Assembly (NCBI RefSeq): GCF_002258315.1
Contig: NZ_NOYD01000013.1
Coordinates: forward strand, 372,001 to 436,000
From: Rhodococcus sp. 06-462-5
GTDB taxonomy: Bacteria; Actinomycetota; Actinomycetes; Mycobacteriales; Mycobacteriaceae
Length of the DNA stretch: 64,000 bases
Reading direction: 5' to 3'
Shown one piece after another: positions 36,675-46,126 of the stretch. A program made the position numbers and the translations under genes. The notes beneath the pieces are model-generated. The model saw only the letters and a program-made list of their open reading frames with translations, was not told the origin of the DNA and did no database searches. Position 1 is the stretch's first letter. Every line of letters begins with the position of its first letter.

Positions 36675-37292
36675 TCAGTCGAACTGCGGGTCCTCGTTGC
36701 GACTGCGCTTGAGCTCGAAGAAGTGCGGGTACGACGCGAAGATCACCGATGCGTCCCAGAGTTTGCCTGCCTCTTCGCCGCGCGGGATCCGGGAGAGCAC
36801 AGGACCGAAGAAGGCAACGCCGTTGACGTGGATGGTGGGGGTGCCGACGTCGGGTCCGACCTTGTCCATGCCTGCGTGATGACTGGTCCGCAGGTCCTCG
36901 TCGTAGTCGGTGCTCTCGGCGGCCTTCGCAAGATCGCCGGGCAGGTCGAGTTCTGCCAACGACTCCGCGATCACGACGTCGAAATCCTTGTTGCCCTCGT
37001 TGTGAATTCGCGTTCCCATGGCCGCGTACAGCGGGTCGAGAATCTCGTCGCCCTTCAGCTTGGCTGCGGCGATCGCCACGCGGACCGGCCCCCAGGCCTT
37101 CTTCATCATCGCGGCGTACTCCTCGGGCAGATCGCGGCCCTCGTTGAGCACGGCCAGGCTCATGACGTGGAAGTTCACGTCGATGTCTCGCACCTGCTGC
37201 ACCTCGAGAATCCACCGCGAGGTGATCCAACACCACGGGCACAGTGGGTCGAACCAAAAATCCGCAGTGTCTTTCTGTCCTGAACCGGCCAC
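36675..37292 (-). CDS. DsbA-family mycothiol-dependent nitroreductase (Rv2466c-like)
   Basis: 205-residue thioredoxin-fold protein with active site [14 protein letters not shown] (CPWC). It has [20 protein letters not shown] and the C-terminal [13 protein letters not shown]. The text matches M. tuberculosis Rv2466c closely as I recall it, an enzyme that uses mycothiol and activates nitro-prodrugs. The gene lies next to pepN as in that genome. There is no signal peptide, so it works in the cytoplasm. In M. tuberculosis the gene responds to oxidative stress through SigH; no such promoter was confirmed here. Confidence 0.9.
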   Translation of the reverse strand: MAGSGQKDTADFWFDPLCPWCWITSRWILEVQQVRDIDVNFHVMSLAVLNEGRDLPEEYAAMMKKAWGPVRVAIAAAKLKGDEILDPLYAAMGTRIHNEGNKDFDVVIAESLAELDLPGDLAKAAESTDYDEDLRTSHHAGMDKVGPDVGTPTIHVNGVAFFGPVLSRIPRGEEAGKLWDASVIFASYPHFFELKRSRNEDPQFD

Positions 37293-37450
37293 TGTCCTAC
37301 TCCTTGGAAGTCGAGGTCAACGTCTCTTCATTGCGTAACAACCGCCCACCGCGCAGACATTCCGCACTGCCCGTCGGCCAGCGCGGGATACGCGTGACGT
37401 GATGGGATGGAAGGCACCATCCATAACTACACGAAGAGGTGTCGACTGAA

Positions 37451-40024
37451 GTGGTTGCTCCCAACCTGACGCGTGACCAAGCCTCCGAGCGTTCGGCGAT
37501 CATCGGGGAAACGAAGTACGCGATCGTTCTCGATCTCACCGACGGCGAGGGCAACCCGGGCGAGAAGACGTTCCGCTCGCTCACCACCATCACGTTCGCG
37601 GCCACCGCCGGGGCGTCGACTTTCGTGGACGTCATCGCGAGCACGATCCGCTCCGCGACGCTCAACGGCACCGATCTCGATACCGCGAACTACGACGAAT
37701 CGACGGGCCTCGCGCTCGAGAATCTGGCCGAGCACAACGAACTCGTCATCGATGCGGACTGCGTCTACTCGCACACCGGAGAGGGACTGCACCGTTTCGT
37801 CGACCCGTCGGACGGCACGGTCTACCTGTACTCGCAGTTCGAGACCGCCGATGCCAAGCGCATGTTCGCCTGCTTCGATCAGCCCGATCTCAAGGCCACC
37901 TTCGATCTGAAGGTCACCGCGCCGGAGAGCTGGACGATCATCTCCAATGCCGCGCACGCCGCCGAGCCTGCAGCGGGCGAGCACGTATTCGACACGACAC
38001 CGTTGATGAGCACCTACCTCGTCGCGCTGATCGCCGGACCGTACGCGGAGTGGACCGACTCGTACACCGACGATCACGGCACCATTCCCCTCGGAATCTA
38101 TTGCCGCGCATCACTTGCCGAGCACATGGACGCGGAGCGCCTGTTCACCGAGACCAAGCAGGGCTTCGGTTTCTACCACGAGAACTTCGGCACTCCCTAC
38201 GCCTTCGGCAAGTACGACCAGCTCTTCGTTCCCGAGTTCAATGCCGGTGCCATGGAGAACGCGGGTGCCGTCACGTTCCTGGAGGACTACGTCTTCCGGT
38301 CCAAGGTGACGCGATACTCCTACGAGCGTCGCGCCGAGACCGTGCTGCACGAGATGGCACACATGTGGTTCGGCGATCTGGTGACCATGACGTGGTGGGA
38401 CGACCTGTGGCTCAACGAGTCGTTCGCGACGTTCGCCTCGGTGCTGTGCCAGTCCGAGGCAACCGAGTACACCAACGCGTGGACCACGTTCGCCAACGTC
38501 GAGAAGGCCTGGGCGTACCGACAGGACCAGTTGCCGTCGACGCACCCCATCGCCGCCGACATTCCCGATCTCGCGGCCGTGGAGGTCAACTTCGACGGCA
38601 TCACCTACGCCAAGGGCGCGAGTGTGCTCAAGCAGTTGGTGGCGTACGTCGGTAAGGAGGACTTCCTTGCCGGGTTGCGGGCGTACTTCGTCGATCATGC
38701 TTTCGCCAACGCCACGTTCTCGGATCTGCTTGCCGCGCTGGAGAAGTCGTCGGGACGCGATCTTTCCGATTGGGGCGCTCAGTGGCTGCGCACCACCGGC
38801 CTGAACACGTTGAGCCCGGATTTCGACGTCGACGCCGACTGCAAGTTCACCCGCTTCTCGGTGCTGCAGACCGGTGCTGCCCCGGGTGCAGGCGAGCATC
38901 GCGTGCACCGCATCGCGGTCGGCATCTACGACGACGTCGACGGCAAGCTGGTGCGCACCGACCGCGTCGAACTCGACCTCGACGCTGCCGAGTCGACGAA
39001 TGTCGATGCGCTGGTGGGCGTCTCGCGCGGCAAGCTCGTCCTGGTCAACGACGACGACCTGACGTACTGCGCGGTGCGACTCGACCCGGATTCGCTCGAT
39101 GTCCTTCTCTCTCGAATCGGTGACATCGCCGAGCCGCTCCCCCGCACCCTCGCGTGGTCGGCGGCCTGGGAGATGACCCGATCCGCCGAGATGAAGGCGC
39201 GAGACTTCGTGGCCCTCGTCCAGCGCGGAATCGGCGGCGAGACGGAAGTGGGTGTGGTGCAACGTCTTCTGTTGCAGGCCCAGACCGCCATCTCCAGCTA
39301 CGCCGATCCGGCGTGGGCGGCCGAGCACGGTACCCCGGAGTTCGCCGATGCACTGCTCGAGCTGGCGCGCAGCGCCGAAGCGGGCTCGGATCACCAGCTG
39401 GCCTTCGTCAACGCTCTCACCGGCACCGAACTCGGCGACCGTCACATCGACGTGCTCAGGGCTTTGCTCGACGGTGATGTCGAGGGGCAGTCTCTGGCCG
39501 GTCTCGGCGTGGATACCGATCTGCGCTGGCGCATCGTCACGGCGCTGGCCGGTGCCGGTGCGATCGACGCCGACGGCCTGGACTCACCGGTGATCGACGC
39601 CGAGGCGGCCAGGGACAACACCGCCGCTGGAGCCCGGTCGGCAGCGGCTGCACGAGCCGCTCGGCCCAGCGCGGAGGTCAAGGAGCAGGCCTGGACGACG
39701 GTGGTCGACGACGACGCAGTTCCCAACATCACGGCACGCTCGATCATCGGCGGCTTCGCAGGCCCAGGTCAGGGTGAGCTGCTCGAGCCGTACGTCGCCC
39801 GCTATTTCGACGCCATCGAGGGTGTCTGGGCGCGTCGTTCGAGCGAGGTCGCGCAGACCGTCGTGGTGGGGCTGTACCCGTCCTGGTCGATCTCCGAGGA
39901 GTCCCTCGCTGCGGCGGACGAGTTCCTCGACGGCGATCTGCCACCTGCACTCCGACGCCTGGTGATCGAGGGCCGGGCCGGCATCGTTCGGGCTCTTGCT
40001 GCGCGGGAGTTCGACGCGAGCTGA
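37451..40024 (+). CDS. pepN: Aminopeptidase N (M1 family)
   Basis: 857-residue zinc aminopeptidase. The exopeptidase motif FNAGAMENAGA precedes the zinc site HEMAHMWFGDL (His300, Glu301, His304) with the third ligand in LWLNESFATF. The C-terminal ERAP1-like helical domain is complete. An in-frame GTG at 37439 lies upstream, but the ribosome-binding AAGAGG touches it; GTG 37451 is better spaced and gives VAPNLTRDQASERSA, like the mycobacterial protein. Divergent from the nitroreductase gene. Confidence 0.95.
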   Translation: MVAPNLTRDQASERSAIIGETKYAIVLDLTDGEGNPGEKTFRSLTTITFAATAGASTFVDVIASTIRSATLNGTDLDTANYDESTGLALENLAEHNELVIDADCVYSHTGEGLHRFVDPSDGTVYLYSQFETADAKRMFACFDQPDLKATFDLKVTAPESWTIISNAAHAAEPAAGEHVFDTTPLMSTYLVALIAGPYAEWTDSYTDDHGTIPLGIYCRASLAEHMDAERLFTETKQGFGFYHENFGTPYAFGKYDQLFVPEFNAGAMENAGAVTFLEDYVFRSKVTRYSYERRAETVLHEMAHMWFGDLVTMTWWDDLWLNESFATFASVLCQSEATEYTNAWTTFANVEKAWAYRQDQLPSTHPIAADIPDLAAVEVNFDGITYAKGASVLKQLVAYVGKEDFLAGLRAYFVDHAFANATFSDLLAALEKSSGRDLSDWGAQWLRTTGLNTLSPDFDVDADCKFTRFSVLQTGAAPGAGEHRVHRIAVGIYDDVDGKLVRTDRVELDLDAAESTNVDALVGVSRGKLVLVNDDDLTYCAVRLDPDSLDVLLSRIGDIAEPLPRTLAWSAAWEMTRSAEMKARDFVALVQRGIGGETEVGVVQRLLLQAQTAISSYADPAWAAEHGTPEFADALLELARSAEAGSDHQLAFVNALTGTELGDRHIDVLRALLDGDVEGQSLAGLGVDTDLRWRIVTALAGAGAIDADGLDSPVIDAEAARDNTAAGARSAAAARAARPSAEVKEQAWTTVVDDDAVPNITARSIIGGFAGPGQGELLEPYVARYFDAIEGVWARRSSEVAQTVVVGLYPSWSISEESLAAADEFLDGDLPPALRRLVIEGRAGIVRALAAREFDAS

Positions 40025-40057
40025 TCTCGTCGTCGGAGCGCGGTCGGAGGTGGTGAG

Positions 40058-40534
40058 CTAGGGGCTCAGGATGGACGCGGCCATCACCCGGACGGACGTG
40101 ACCAGACCGTCGATGAGGTTGCCGTCGCGGAACGGGCCGAGCGCGGCGGTGACACCCAACTGCGCAACCCGGTCGGTCGCTCGGTTGGACACTCGCTTGC
40201 CGGTGCGGATCTCGAGAGCATGCCGATTGGGGTCGACGGCGATCAGCACCGAGCGGACGGCATCGGGTGTGCCGGGGAACACCGAATCCGCACCCGCGGC
40301 CGGATCGACGCCGAGATCACCGATGTAGACGTTGAACCGGATCTTGGTCTGCCGAATCGCCTGGGTGAGTGCATCGTCGAGGGCAACCAGGTCCTGCGTG
40401 GCGAACGGCAGGTGCTCGGGGTTGGTCGTCCCGAACTCGTGGGCCGCCGAGACGCGGCCGCTCGAGGTGAGTGCTGCACCGAAGGGCAGGTCTTCTTCTC
40501 TGATGTCACTGCGGACGAGTTCACCACTTGCCAC
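40058..40534 (-). CDS. DUF5130 family protein
   Basis: 158-residue cytoplasmic protein like M. tuberculosis Rv2468c by position. It contains GRVSAAHEFGTTNPEHLPFA, IRFNVYIGDLG, ALEIRTGKRV and LIDGLVTSVRVMAASI, a layout resembling the TPM fold without membrane segments. The function is unknown. It starts at GTG 40534 and overlaps the upstream ctaJ-like gene by 14 bases, so the two are cotranscribed. Confidence 0.82.
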   Translation of the reverse strand: MASGELVRSDIREEDLPFGAALTSSGRVSAAHEFGTTNPEHLPFATQDLVALDDALTQAIRQTKIRFNVYIGDLGVDPAAGADSVFPGTPDAVRSVLIAVDPNRHALEIRTGKRVSNRATDRVAQLGVTAALGPFRDGNLIDGLVTSVRVMAASILSP

Positions 40535-40772
40535 TTGCAGAACCTCCGATCGAGTCGGCTGTGTCGGCGTCGTGCGAACCGTGGCCTCCGAAGGGAGTCA
40601 CCTCGTCCGTAGCACTCCACAGCAATGGCTCGCGCGTCCACTCGTCCGTCAGTCGGTAGGGCGGAACGTCCATACCGGGCTGCTTGTCGGTCAAGTAGGA
40701 CAACGCGCCGAGGAGTCCGATCACCGCAACCGGAATCACCCCGAATATCAGCGTGGTCTCAAAAATGCTCAC
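40521..40772 (-). CDS. ctaJ: Small membrane protein, probable cytochrome aa3 oxidase subunit CtaJ
   Basis: 83 residues with one N-terminal transmembrane helix (IFETTLIFGVIPVAVIGLLG) followed by a short loop and PPYRLTDEWTREPLLWSATDE. Its size, topology and place between the pepN/DUF5130 genes and the HNH gene match the accessory subunit CtaJ identified in the mycobacterial respiratory supercomplex. The assignment rests on position and general similarity from memory. If correct, it sits in the cytoplasmic membrane with the aa3 oxidase. Confidence 0.6.
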   Translation of the reverse strand: MSIFETTLIFGVIPVAVIGLLGALSYLTDKQPGMDVPPYRLTDEWTREPLLWSATDEVTPFGGHGSHDADTADSIGGSASGKW

Positions 40773-40853
40773 AGGGTGTGACGTTAGTCGACAATTGCGC
40801 GTCGGACCACGTCGGGGCCGGTGTTGTGACCGAAATGTGCAGACGCGACCGCG

Positions 40854-41516
40854 TCAGGCAGCACCCTCACCGAGATACGCGAGCCAACTCGGGTCCAGCT
40901 CCTTCGTCGTCGCCAACAGTCGCCAGTGCGGACCCTTCGGCGGCACCAACTGGGCGCGCAACGTCCAGCCGATCTCACTGAGCAGTTTGTCCGCCTTGCG
41001 ATGGTTGCACGAGGCGCAGCAGGCGACACAGTTCTCCCACGAGTGGCCACCTCCACGGCTACGCGGGACCACGTGGTCGACGGTTTCGGCCTTGCTTCCG
41101 CAGTACGCGCACCGGAACCGATCGCGGTGCATCAGTGCGGCGCGCGTCATCGGCACCCGCGCTCGGTACGGAACACGGACGAACGTCCGCAATCTGATCA
41201 CCGACGGCACCTGGACCGAGAAGTCCGCAGACCGGATGAACGGGCCCTCCGGATCGTCGTGCACCACGTCGGCCTTCCCACAAACGAGAAGAACCACCGC
41301 CCGGCGCATCGGAAGCGCGGTCAGTGGTTCGAATGTGGCATTGAGGAGCAGCACACGGCGCTTGACCCACGCCGGTACGGCGTCGTCGCCCGTGGCATTG
41401 TGGGCCGTCGGCACCACACGCAGCGGAGAAGCCCCCGAGGCCGTCTCACGCTGGTCGTGCGTGGTGCGGCCCTCAGTGGGCGGGAGTTGTCGATGGCGGT
41501 GTTGCGAGTTCTTCAT
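40854..41516 (-). CDS. HNH endonuclease domain protein (Rv2469c-like)
   Basis: 220 residues. The N-terminal part has VLLLNATFEPLTALPMRRAVVLL. The C-terminal HNH module reads CAYCGSKAETVDHVVPRSRGG, then WENCVACCASCNHRKADK, with two CxxC zinc knuckles and the catalytic DH...N...H pattern. ATG 41516 is chosen because TGGAG lies seven bases upstream; the frame extends further to 41642 without similarity. This is a conserved housekeeping-type HNH protein in Mycobacteriales of unknown target, not part of a visible mobile element. Confidence 0.85.
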   Translation of the reverse strand: MKNSQHRHRQLPPTEGRTTHDQRETASGASPLRVVPTAHNATGDDAVPAWVKRRVLLLNATFEPLTALPMRRAVVLLVCGKADVVHDDPEGPFIRSADFSVQVPSVIRLRTFVRVPYRARVPMTRAALMHRDRFRCAYCGSKAETVDHVVPRSRGGGHSWENCVACCASCNHRKADKLLSEIGWTLRAQLVPPKGPHWRLLATTKELDPSWLAYLGEGAA

Positions 41517-41556
41517 GCGTTGCTCCAGAAACAGTCGGCGCCCGCGCATGGCTTGC

Positions 41557-41583
41557 GTGGAACACGTGTCACAGTGGAACACG
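41557..41583. repeat. 10-bp direct repeat in HNH-mscS intergenic region
   Basis: GTGGAACACG occurs at 41557-41566 and 41574-41583, spaced 17 bases start to start, in the 213-base region between divergent genes. It may be a direct-repeat regulator site. No other candidate signal was placed in this spacer. Confidence 0.35.
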
Positions 41584-41729
41584 AATGCACCGTCCACGCA
41601 CAGCCTTTTTCTCGGCATTTTCTGTTGCCGATCGGTGAACATTTCGCGTCCTCGCGTTCACGATCGACGGTCGACGGCTCCATGCGCTGCGTGACTGGCA
41701 AGATTTCTGCGTCTCCGTAGACTTTTCGG

Positions 41730-42707
41730 GTGTCCGTATCAACCTTTCTGTCCGCATCGCCACTTCCCGAACCGTCGCTGTTGCGAGATCTCGACACCCG
41801 AGCTTTCGAGCTGACGGAGACCGGACGCGACTGGTTGGTCGATCGTCCGCTGCAGGCTCTGGGCTATCTGGTCCTCGCCATCGTGCTGCGCCTCGTCCTG
41901 CACAAACTGATCGATCGATTCACCCGCAACAACGTCGGGAAGTCTCCGATGCTGTTGCGTCCGCTCCGCGACCGGTCGTCGAGCACGGTCAAGGGCGCGA
42001 TTCTCAACGAGCGGCGCAAACAACGGGCCAACACGATCGGCTCGGTGCTCAAGTCGGCGGTCTCGGTCATGATTCTCACCTGGTTCGTGCTCTCGGTGCT
42101 CGATGTCGTGGGGGTCAATGTCGCTCCGTTCATCGCCTCGGCCGGGATCGTCGGTGTGGCCCTAGGCTTCGGTGCCCAGAACCTGGTTCGCGACTTTCTG
42201 TCGGGCATCTTCATGCTCCTCGAGGATCAGTACGGCGTGGGCGACGTCGTCGACCTCGGTGAAGCGACCGGCACGGTCGAGAGCGTTGGGCTACGCGTCA
42301 CGACGATCAGGGATGTCAACGGCACGGTGTGGTACTGCCGCAACGGCGAGGTGCTGCGCGTGGGCAACATGAGTCAGGGCTTCGCGGTCGCCGTTCTCGA
42401 TCTGCCCGTGTCCCACACGGCCAACATCGACGAGGCCCGCGCGGTCGCCGAACGCACCACACTGAAAGTGGTGGAGTCGAAAGACTTCGCCGACGACATC
42501 CTCGAGCCGCCCGAGATGCTCGGGGTCAATGCGGTCAGCGCCGACACGGTCACCATCCGCATCACGATCAAGACCCGCCCCGGACGCCAGTGGGCCGTGC
42601 AGCGCCGACTCCACCAGGAGATTCTCCAGGCATTCGACGATGCCGACATCAAGGCACCGTACGCACTGGGTCGCCCGGGTGGGGTCGTGGCCGAGCGCGG
42701 CAACTGA
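41730..42707 (+). CDS. MscS-family mechanosensitive channel
   Basis: 325-residue small-conductance mechanosensitive channel-like protein. Transmembrane segments are about residues 40-60, 100-125 and 130-160. The pore helix is IASAGIVGVALGFGAQNLV, with the Gly/Ala packing and Gln-Asn typical of MscS TM3. The cytoplasmic beta domain includes YGVGDVVDLGEATGTVES and WYCRNGEVLRVGN. GTG 41730. It precedes glbO by 54 bases. It should act as an osmotic safety valve. Confidence 0.92.
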   Translation: MSVSTFLSASPLPEPSLLRDLDTRAFELTETGRDWLVDRPLQALGYLVLAIVLRLVLHKLIDRFTRNNVGKSPMLLRPLRDRSSSTVKGAILNERRKQRANTIGSVLKSAVSVMILTWFVLSVLDVVGVNVAPFIASAGIVGVALGFGAQNLVRDFLSGIFMLLEDQYGVGDVVDLGEATGTVESVGLRVTTIRDVNGTVWYCRNGEVLRVGNMSQGFAVAVLDLPVSHTANIDEARAVAERTTLKVVESKDFADDILEPPEMLGVNAVSADTVTIRITIKTRPGRQWAVQRRLHQEILQAFDDADIKAPYALGRPGGVVAERGN

Positions 42708-42761
42708 ACAGACCATGATGGTGGTGACCGACGCCGACCAGGAACGAACAGAGAGAGTGTG

Positions 42762-43157
42762 ATGACCGAACCGCAGCAGACGTTCTACGACGCGGTAGGC
42801 GGTGCCGAGACGTTCCGGTCACTCACGGCGAAGTTCTACGAGGAAGTCGCCAAGGACGAGATAGTGCGACCGTTGTACCCGGAGGAGGATCTGGCACCGG
42901 CCGAACGGCGGATGCGGATGTTTCTCGAGCAGTACTGGGGCGGTCCGCGGACGTACTCCGACGAGCGCGGTCATCCTCGATTGCGGATGCGCCACAACCC
43001 GTTTCGGATCGGACCGATGGAGCGGGACGCGTGGCTTCGCTGCATGCACATCGCGATCGCGTCGATCGACCCGAAGGTCATGGACTCCGCGCATCGAGCC
43101 CAGTTGATCGACTACATGGAGATGGCCGCCAATTCGATGATGAACTCCGCGATCTGA
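42762..43157 (+). CDS. glbO: Truncated haemoglobin O
   Basis: 131-residue group II 2-on-2 globin. Haem-pocket residues are seen in [19 protein letters not shown], in [10 protein letters not shown] (proximal His) and [10 protein letters not shown] (conserved Trp G8). It is expected to bind oxygen at the membrane side and to help respiration or NO detoxification. The ATG at 42762 is preferred to the GTG immediately upstream, with GAGAGAG placed for the ATG. The place before the alpha-glucosidase gene matches Rv2470-Rv2471, though a cupin gene is inserted. Confidence 0.94.
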   Translation: MTEPQQTFYDAVGGAETFRSLTAKFYEEVAKDEIVRPLYPEEDLAPAERRMRMFLEQYWGGPRTYSDERGHPRLRMRHNPFRIGPMERDAWLRCMHIAIASIDPKVMDSAHRAQLIDYMEMAANSMMNSAI

Positions 43158-43176
43158 CGGCCGCGAGCGCAGCGGG

Positions 43177-43644
43177 CTACAGCGATCCGACGTGCTGCGG
43201 GCTCTTGCTACCGGCGGCGGCCTTGAGCTTGCCCACGCGGGCGCGAACGGAGCCGGCCACCTTGAGGGCGAAGCTCACGGGTGCCGGCAGGTGCTGGCGC
43301 AGGATGGCGTGCTTGCGTACGTAGTTCTCCACGTGCCACTCCGACCAGGTGCCCGCACGGAACAATGCAGCATCACCGGGGAGCAAGGTGCGCGGTGCGT
43401 GGTCGTCACTCGACACGGTCACCGAACCGTCCATGATGTGCACGATCTCGTCGACGGCGAAGTACCAGCGGAAACGTCCCGCCGTGCAATCCCACACGTT
43501 GGTGGTGGTCGTGCCGTCGATGCTCTTCGACCACTCGGCGAGGCGCGCCTGAGGGTTTCCTTCGATGATCCAGGTGGGCTCGATGGGGCTGTCGTCGAGC
43601 GCGATGTCGCCGAGTCGTACGGCTTCGATGGTCGAAGTGATCAT
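43177..43644 (-). CDS. Cupin domain protein
   Basis: 155-residue single-cupin protein of the EutQ-like/DUF861 type. Cupin motif 1 is rudimentary (GRFRWYFAVDEIVHIMDGSVTV) and motif 2 is LLPGDAALFRAGTWSEWHV. A basic C-terminal tail (VRARVGKLKAAAGSK) follows. ATG 43644 is used because the upstream extension to 43725 has no similarity. The function is unknown. It is an insertion relative to the mycobacterial order glbO-aglA, convergent with glbO. Confidence 0.75.
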   Translation of the reverse strand: MITSTIEAVRLGDIALDDSPIEPTWIIEGNPQARLAEWSKSIDGTTTTNVWDCTAGRFRWYFAVDEIVHIMDGSVTVSSDDHAPRTLLPGDAALFRAGTWSEWHVENYVRKHAILRQHLPAPVSFALKVAGSVRARVGKLKAAAGSKSPQHVGSL

Positions 43645-43856
43645 GGTTTCCGTCGCGTCCTCACAGTCGGGCGCGGCTTCCGCCGCTACTGGTTTCCAGA
43701 GCAGAAACATACAACACTTTCCCAACGAACCGGCAGGAGTCGGTCATGTGAATGAGCACAAAGCTTTACTGTTCGTTGACTCGAAATTCCGCCTCCGGTC
43801 GTGCCCCAACGCCCCTGAATCGTTCCGCGGCCGATCGTTTGGCACTATTGCCCCTT

Positions 43857-45440
43857 GTGACCGATCCGATCGAAAGCTCCGAGCTGCTGTGGTGGCAGGA
43901 CGCCGTCTTCTACCAGATCTATCCCCGGTCGTTCGCGGACTCCAACGGTGACGGCATCGGCGACCTCGACGGAATTCGGGACAAGCTCGGCTACCTCGAA
44001 TTGCTGGGTATCGACGCCGTCTGGATCGGACCCATCACGCGGTCGCCCATGGCCGATCACGGGTACGACGTGTCCGATCCCCGCGACATCGACCCGTTGT
44101 TCGGCAACCTGGAGATCTTCGACGCGTTGGTCGACGAAGCTCATGCGCGCGACATCAAGGTCACGATGGATCTGGTGCCCAATCACACCAGCAACGAGCA
44201 CCCGTGGTTCAGATCGGCCCTGACGGCTGCGCGTGGCAGCGCCGAGCGAGCCCGCTACATCTTTCGAGACGGACGTGGTGACGACGGTTCGCAGCCACCG
44301 AACAATTGGCCGAGCATCTTCGGTGGCCCGGCCTGGACACGCATCACCGAGCCCGACGGTTCCCCCGGCCAGTGGTACCTGCACATCTTCGCGCCCGAGC
44401 AGCCGGATCTGAACTGGGACAATCCCGAGGTGTTCGACGACTTCGCGCGCACACTGAGATTCTGGCTCTCCCGCGGAGTCGACGGCTTCCGACTCGACGT
44501 GGCGCACGGTATGGCCAAGCCGGTCGACCTGGCCGACATGAGTCTCGAACTGAACGCGTTGATGAAGAACGACGACGACGATCCTCGGTTCAACAATCCT
44601 CGGGTCCACGAGCTGCATCGACGCATCAGAGCCGTCATGAACGAGTTCCCCGACGCGGTGACCGTGGGCGAGATCTGGGTGCAGGACAACGTGCGCTTCT
44701 CCGAGTACATCAGGCCCGACGAGTTGCACCTGGGCTTCAACTTCCGGCTGGCCAGTGTCGATTTCGATGCTTCGACCATCCGCGATGCCATCTCCAATTC
44801 TCTCGCCGCCGTCGAACTGGTCGACGGAACTCCGACGTGGACGCTGTCGAACCACGACGTCGAGCGCGAGGTCACCCGGTACGGCGGTGGCGACCTGGGT
44901 CGGGCTCGCTCCCGCGCCATGATCCTCGTCGAATTGGCGCTTCCCGGAACGATTTTCGTGTACAACGGTGCTGAACTCGGGCTACCCAACGTGCAACTGC
45001 CCGACAGTGCGTTGCAGGATCCGGTGTGGGAGCGATCCGGGCACGCCGAGCGCGGCCGCGACGGCTGCCGGGTGCCGATGCCGTGGGAGGGGCACACACC
45101 GCCGTTCGGGTTCTCGTCCACCGATCGAACCTGGTTGCCGATGCCGCCGGAGTGGGACGGGTACACCGCAGAGGCACAACTCGAAGACGTCGATTCGATG
45201 CTGAGCCTCTACCGGACCGCCTTCGAGTTGAGGGCGCTGCGTCCTGAATTCACCGGCAGCGGAATCGATTGGTACGGATCGCCTCCCGGCTGCCTGGCGT
45301 TCCGTCGAAGCGGCGGTCTGATCTGTGCCTTGAACGCGTCGGAGGAGTCGATCCCGCTGCCTCCCGGAGAGTTGCTGCTGGCCAGTGCTCCGCTGGTGGA
45401 CGGAAGACTGCCGGCGAACGCTGCTGCGTGGCTCGTCTAA
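43857..45440 (+). CDS. aglA: Alpha-glucosidase, GH13 family
   Basis: 527-residue oligo-1,6-glucosidase/alpha-glucosidase. FYQIYPRSFADSNGDGIGDL opens the catalytic barrel. The nucleophile Asp is in GFRLDVAHGM, the acid/base Glu in TVGEIWV, and the third Asp in TLSNHDVERE. GTG 43857 is chosen, since the upstream extension (to 43752) lacks similarity. It corresponds to Rv2471 by position. It overlaps the next gene tail-to-tail by four bases. It likely cuts glucose from maltose, isomaltose or short oligomers in the cytoplasm. Confidence 0.93.
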   Translation: MTDPIESSELLWWQDAVFYQIYPRSFADSNGDGIGDLDGIRDKLGYLELLGIDAVWIGPITRSPMADHGYDVSDPRDIDPLFGNLEIFDALVDEAHARDIKVTMDLVPNHTSNEHPWFRSALTAARGSAERARYIFRDGRGDDGSQPPNNWPSIFGGPAWTRITEPDGSPGQWYLHIFAPEQPDLNWDNPEVFDDFARTLRFWLSRGVDGFRLDVAHGMAKPVDLADMSLELNALMKNDDDDPRFNNPRVHELHRRIRAVMNEFPDAVTVGEIWVQDNVRFSEYIRPDELHLGFNFRLASVDFDASTIRDAISNSLAAVELVDGTPTWTLSNHDVEREVTRYGGGDLGRARSRAMILVELALPGTIFVYNGAELGLPNVQLPDSALQDPVWERSGHAERGRDGCRVPMPWEGHTPPFGFSSTDRTWLPMPPEWDGYTAEAQLEDVDSMLSLYRTAFELRALRPEFTGSGIDWYGSPPGCLAFRRSGGLICALNASEESIPLPPGELLLASAPLVDGRLPANAAAWLV

Positions 45441-46126
45441 CGCTCGACGGTGAGCGACAACTGCTGTCCCGCGCGACGAGCGAAGACCGATCCGTAGCGG
45501 GCGTCGAGGCGTAGCCACACCTTCGAAACCCGAACACGAACGACCTCGTCGGGTGCGATCCGATCCGGATCGATGTCGACGGTCAACGGATCACTGCCGC
45601 TGTGCGGAACGAAACCCATTGCGGTGAGCGCGAATACCGTCCGCATGGAGATCGAGACGTCGTCGGCGGCACCGGCGACGTGCAGAACTTCCTGTTCGAG
45701 CAGCGAACTCGGCGGGCCGTGGCTGCTGCCGTGCTCCTTGGCCAGTGCGACTCCGCGTTGCGCGAGCCCCACGAGCACCCTGGCGGGCACATCGTCGAGG
45801 TGGGCGAATCCGCCGTCCGGAGGCAGGGCACCACGCCACGCGGAATCCATCGAGAACCCCGGGTCGATCACACCGTCGGCCGCCTGCGCCGTCGCCGCGA
45901 CCAACACGTCGGCACCGGCACTGGTATCGTCGGGCACCACGGTTCCGGTGATCACCCGCGCCGCCAGTGCATCGAAACCCGTTGCCGCCCAGCACGACAC
46001 ACCGCCGCCCGCTCGGGTCCGCATACGGATCACCGCAGCTTCGTCCAGACGCAGCGCCCTGGTGCAGAACGTCGCGAGGTTCTCCCGCTCGACCGCATCG
46101 GGCACGGTCAGTACGCGCTCATACAC
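45437..46126 (-). CDS. Conserved hypothetical protein (Rv2474c-like by position)
   Basis: 229 residues, soluble, no catalytic motif recognised. It contains FCTRALRLDEAAVIRMR, GGVSCWAATGFDALAARVI, GSSHGPPSSLLEQEVL and VRVSKVWLRLDARYGSVFARR. It overlaps the downstream end of the thioesterase gene by eight bases, indicating one transcript with it. Genes at this position are widely kept in Mycobacteriales next to the thioesterase and gdh, which suggests a conserved but undescribed role. Confidence 0.8.
   Translation of the reverse strand: MYERVLTVPDAVERENLATFCTRALRLDEAAVIRMRTRAGGGVSCWAATGFDALAARVITGTVVPDDTSAGADVLVAATAQAADGVIDPGFSMDSAWRGALPPDGGFAHLDDVPARVLVGLAQRGVALAKEHGSSHGPPSSLLEQEVLHVAGAADDVSISMRTVFALTAMGFVPHSGSDPLTVDIDPDRIAPDEVVRVRVSKVWLRLDARYGSVFARRAGQQLSLTVER

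Noticed and set aside
40854-41516. HNH gene as a homing endonuclease or mobile element
   Set aside because: No repeats or disrupted gene surround it, and the same gene occurs at the same place in mycobacteria (Rv2469c position).
43752-43856. N-terminal extension of the alpha-glucosidase from ATG 43752
   Set aside because: The 35 extra residues show no family resemblance. GH13 enzymes of this type begin shortly before the FYQIYPRSF motif.
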